From the NCBI GenBank assembly GCA_022704585.1, contig JAKJGD010000144.1:1-6059 (forward strand): a stretch of DNA of 6,059 nucleotides, in the 5' to 3' direction. A program made the position numbers and the translations under genes. The notes beneath the pieces were generated by a model that had not been told where the DNA came from, searched no databases, and saw nothing but the letters and a program-made list of their open reading frames with translations. Below are positions 4,967-6,059 of this stretch, in pieces; positions within the stretch are counted from its first letter, which is position 1, and the number at the start of each line of letters is the position of its first letter. The DNA is from Spirochaetota bacterium. Its GTDB lineage: Bacteria > Spirochaetota > UBA4802 > UBA5550.

Positions 4967-6059
4967 ATGAGAGCAAAACATCTATTGATCATCACCATGG
5001 CTGTCATAACCGCGCTGTTCTCTGCCGGATGCAACAGCAAGGTCTTTAAGGCCTACATGGACAAGAGCGACGGCGAGGGGATATTCCTGCCCAGCAGCGT
5101 TATTACGCCTGACACCTCGTCCCCTGACCTTGCGGGCGTTACAGCGACCGCGCATGACACGATACGGATCGCCTTCAGCGACAATTCCCGGCGCCTGGAC
5201 CGGACGACCGCCGAGGACATCGCGAACTACACCGTCCAGGGAACCGGCTCCAATCCCGATGTAACGATCACCGATGCACGGCTGGTAGACGACATGACAG
5301 TCGAGCTGACCGTTGTAACATCACCCGGCATGATACATGGCGATACCTACAATATGATTGTTGTGAATGTGCAAGACAATCATGATAACGCGATAAACCC
5401 GGCGAAAATTATGCCATTCTACGGACGCGGCGCGGTCGTGGCCGAGCTCACTGACACGCCGGCCAATCCTACGTACATACAGGACATCGATATCACTGTC
5501 GGCGGCACGGACATCGTGAGCTACCAGTACCGCCTCGACGGCGGGGCCTGGAGCGCCGAGATCGAGCTCGCGACCGACGACACCATAACCGCGACCGGAC
5601 TGGGCGAGACGCCCAGTCCCCATGTGCTGGAAGTTGTCGGCAAGGATTCGCTGGACAACTGGCAGAGCACCTCTTCGCCCACCACCTTCTCGTGGGTGAT
5701 CGATATTACCGCTCCCACTGCCGTTCTCCTCAATACGCCCGATGACCCGACCAACGTGGTCACGACGGACATCACTGTATCCGGAGCAGGCGTGGCGGCG
5801 TACAAGTACCGTCTCGACAGCGCGGAGGCGTGGAGCGGCATCAGCGAGAGCACCGGGTCGATAGTGGAAACGGTCGCGAACGGCACGCATACCCTCGAAG
5901 TCATCGCGCGCGACGCGGCCGGCAACTGGCAGTCCACGCCGACCGAGCACACCTGGACCGTGGACACCACGCAGAAATTCCCGGTGCTGTCCCAGCTTCC
6001 GGCCAACCCCACGAGCGACACCGGGACCGACATTATTGTCGGCGGCGACGGCGTCGAGG
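4967..6059 (+). CDS. Large repeat-containing surface lipoprotein with Ig-like domains (3' truncated)
   Basis: The frame is open from ATG 4967 to the end of the window (364 codons) with no stop, so the gene continues beyond. Residues 1-22 form a clear lipoprotein signal: charged MRAKH, hydrophobic core, then L-F-S-A-G-C22. After a linker, residues about 50-150 match an SbsA-type (Big_5) Ig-like domain: TIRIAFSDN, NYTVQG, a VELTV strand, then G-D-T-Y-N-MIVVNVQD. From 158 on come tandem domains of roughly 90 residues, each with PT near the start, a Y-x-YRLD turn, LEV, NWQST and a W-x-VD end; the third is cut off. Such proteins are usually surface or periplasmic adhesin-like or structural proteins, but the exact role is unknown. 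GAGG (4954-4957) sits 9 bases before the ATG. An in-frame ATG at 4952 adds MRYKR but has no ribosome binding site. Codon use returns to GC-rich immediately after the AT-rich region. Confidence 0.85.
   Translation, partial: MRAKHLLIITMAVITALFSAGCNSKVFKAYMDKSDGEGIFLPSSVITPDTSSPDLAGVTATAHDTIRIAFSDNSRRLDRTTAEDIANYTVQGTGSNPDVTITDARLVDDMTVELTVVTSPGMIHGDTYNMIVVNVQDNHDNAINPAKIMPFYGRGAVVAELTDTPANPTYIQDIDITVGGTDIVSYQYRLDGGAWSAEIELATDDTITATGLGETPSPHVLEVVGKDSLDNWQSTSSPTTFSWVIDITAPTAVLLNTPDDPTNVVTTDITVSGAGVAAYKYRLDSAEAWSGISESTGSIVETVANGTHTLEVIARDAAGNWQSTPTEHTWTVDTTQKFPVLSQLPANPTSDTGTDIIVGGDGVE
5438..6059 (+). repeat. Tandem protein-domain repeats within the large lipoprotein
   Basis: Three consecutive units start at residues 158, 251 and 338 (the last truncated by the window). 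Aligned on the opening P-x-x-PT, the periods are 93 and 87 residues. Shared blocks are P-(A/D)-(N/D)-PT, D-I-x-(I/V)-x-G, Y-(Q/K)-YRLD, AWS, H-x-LEV, NWQST and a closing W-x-(I/V)D. The DNA has diverged between units (for example ACTGGCAGAGCACC against ACTGGCAGTCCACG), so the duplications are not recent. More units may follow after the window. Confidence 0.8.

Noticed and set aside
5321..6033. Two - strand frames (5321-5950 and 5521-6033) opposite the large lipoprotein
   Set aside because: They oppose a + strand frame with a clear lipobox and tandem domains. Their apparent internal repetition only mirrors the repeats on the + strand.

Overview
The window (6059 bases) reads as ordinary bacterial chromosome with dense, mostly GC-rich genes on the + strand, one gene on the - strand, and one strikingly AT-rich intergenic stretch. 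Several predicted exported proteins or lipoproteins, relaxed lipoboxes and the mix of families fit a GC-rich free-living spirochaete (Leptospirales-like) or possibly a deltaproteobacterium-like lineage. This assignment is inference from protein style only; there is no rRNA or other marker gene to anchor it. No tRNA, rRNA, CRISPR array, intact transposase, integrase or recognisable defence system is visible.

Layout. Positions 1-573 hold the C-terminal end of a gene that begins before the window and ends in an immunoglobulin-like domain. It converges, with a 14-base gap, on a HAD-superfamily phosphatase gene on the - strand (588-1241), which has a plausible promoter of its own. A divergent intergenic region follows, then a small predicted lipoprotein of unknown function (1350-2006, start uncertain between a TTG and a downstream ATG). 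Next is a likely operon: a multi-cluster iron-sulfur protein (2089-3183), a short cysteine-rich exported protein whose ATG overlaps the stop codon of the iron-sulfur gene (3180-3605), and, 40 bases on, a full-length ZIP-family metal transporter (3646-4461).

From 4462 to 4966 no gene is supported. The first part carries copies of a short repeat (TGCTCTGACCC). The rest is very AT-rich and holds a terminator-like hairpin usable on both strands, a 7-bp inverted repeat and a plausible promoter. This promoter points into a large lipoprotein gene (4967 to the window end, open at its 3' end) that has an SbsA-type Ig-like domain followed by tandem domains of about 90 residues and is probably a surface protein.

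How the genes relate. The Fe-S / Cys-rich protein / ZIP transporter trio is the only group that looks functionally linked, through operon structure and a shared metal or redox chemistry; that link is a hypothesis. I see no convincing new biological system. The best leads are the trio, the repeat-bearing AT-rich island and the truncated repeat lipoprotein.
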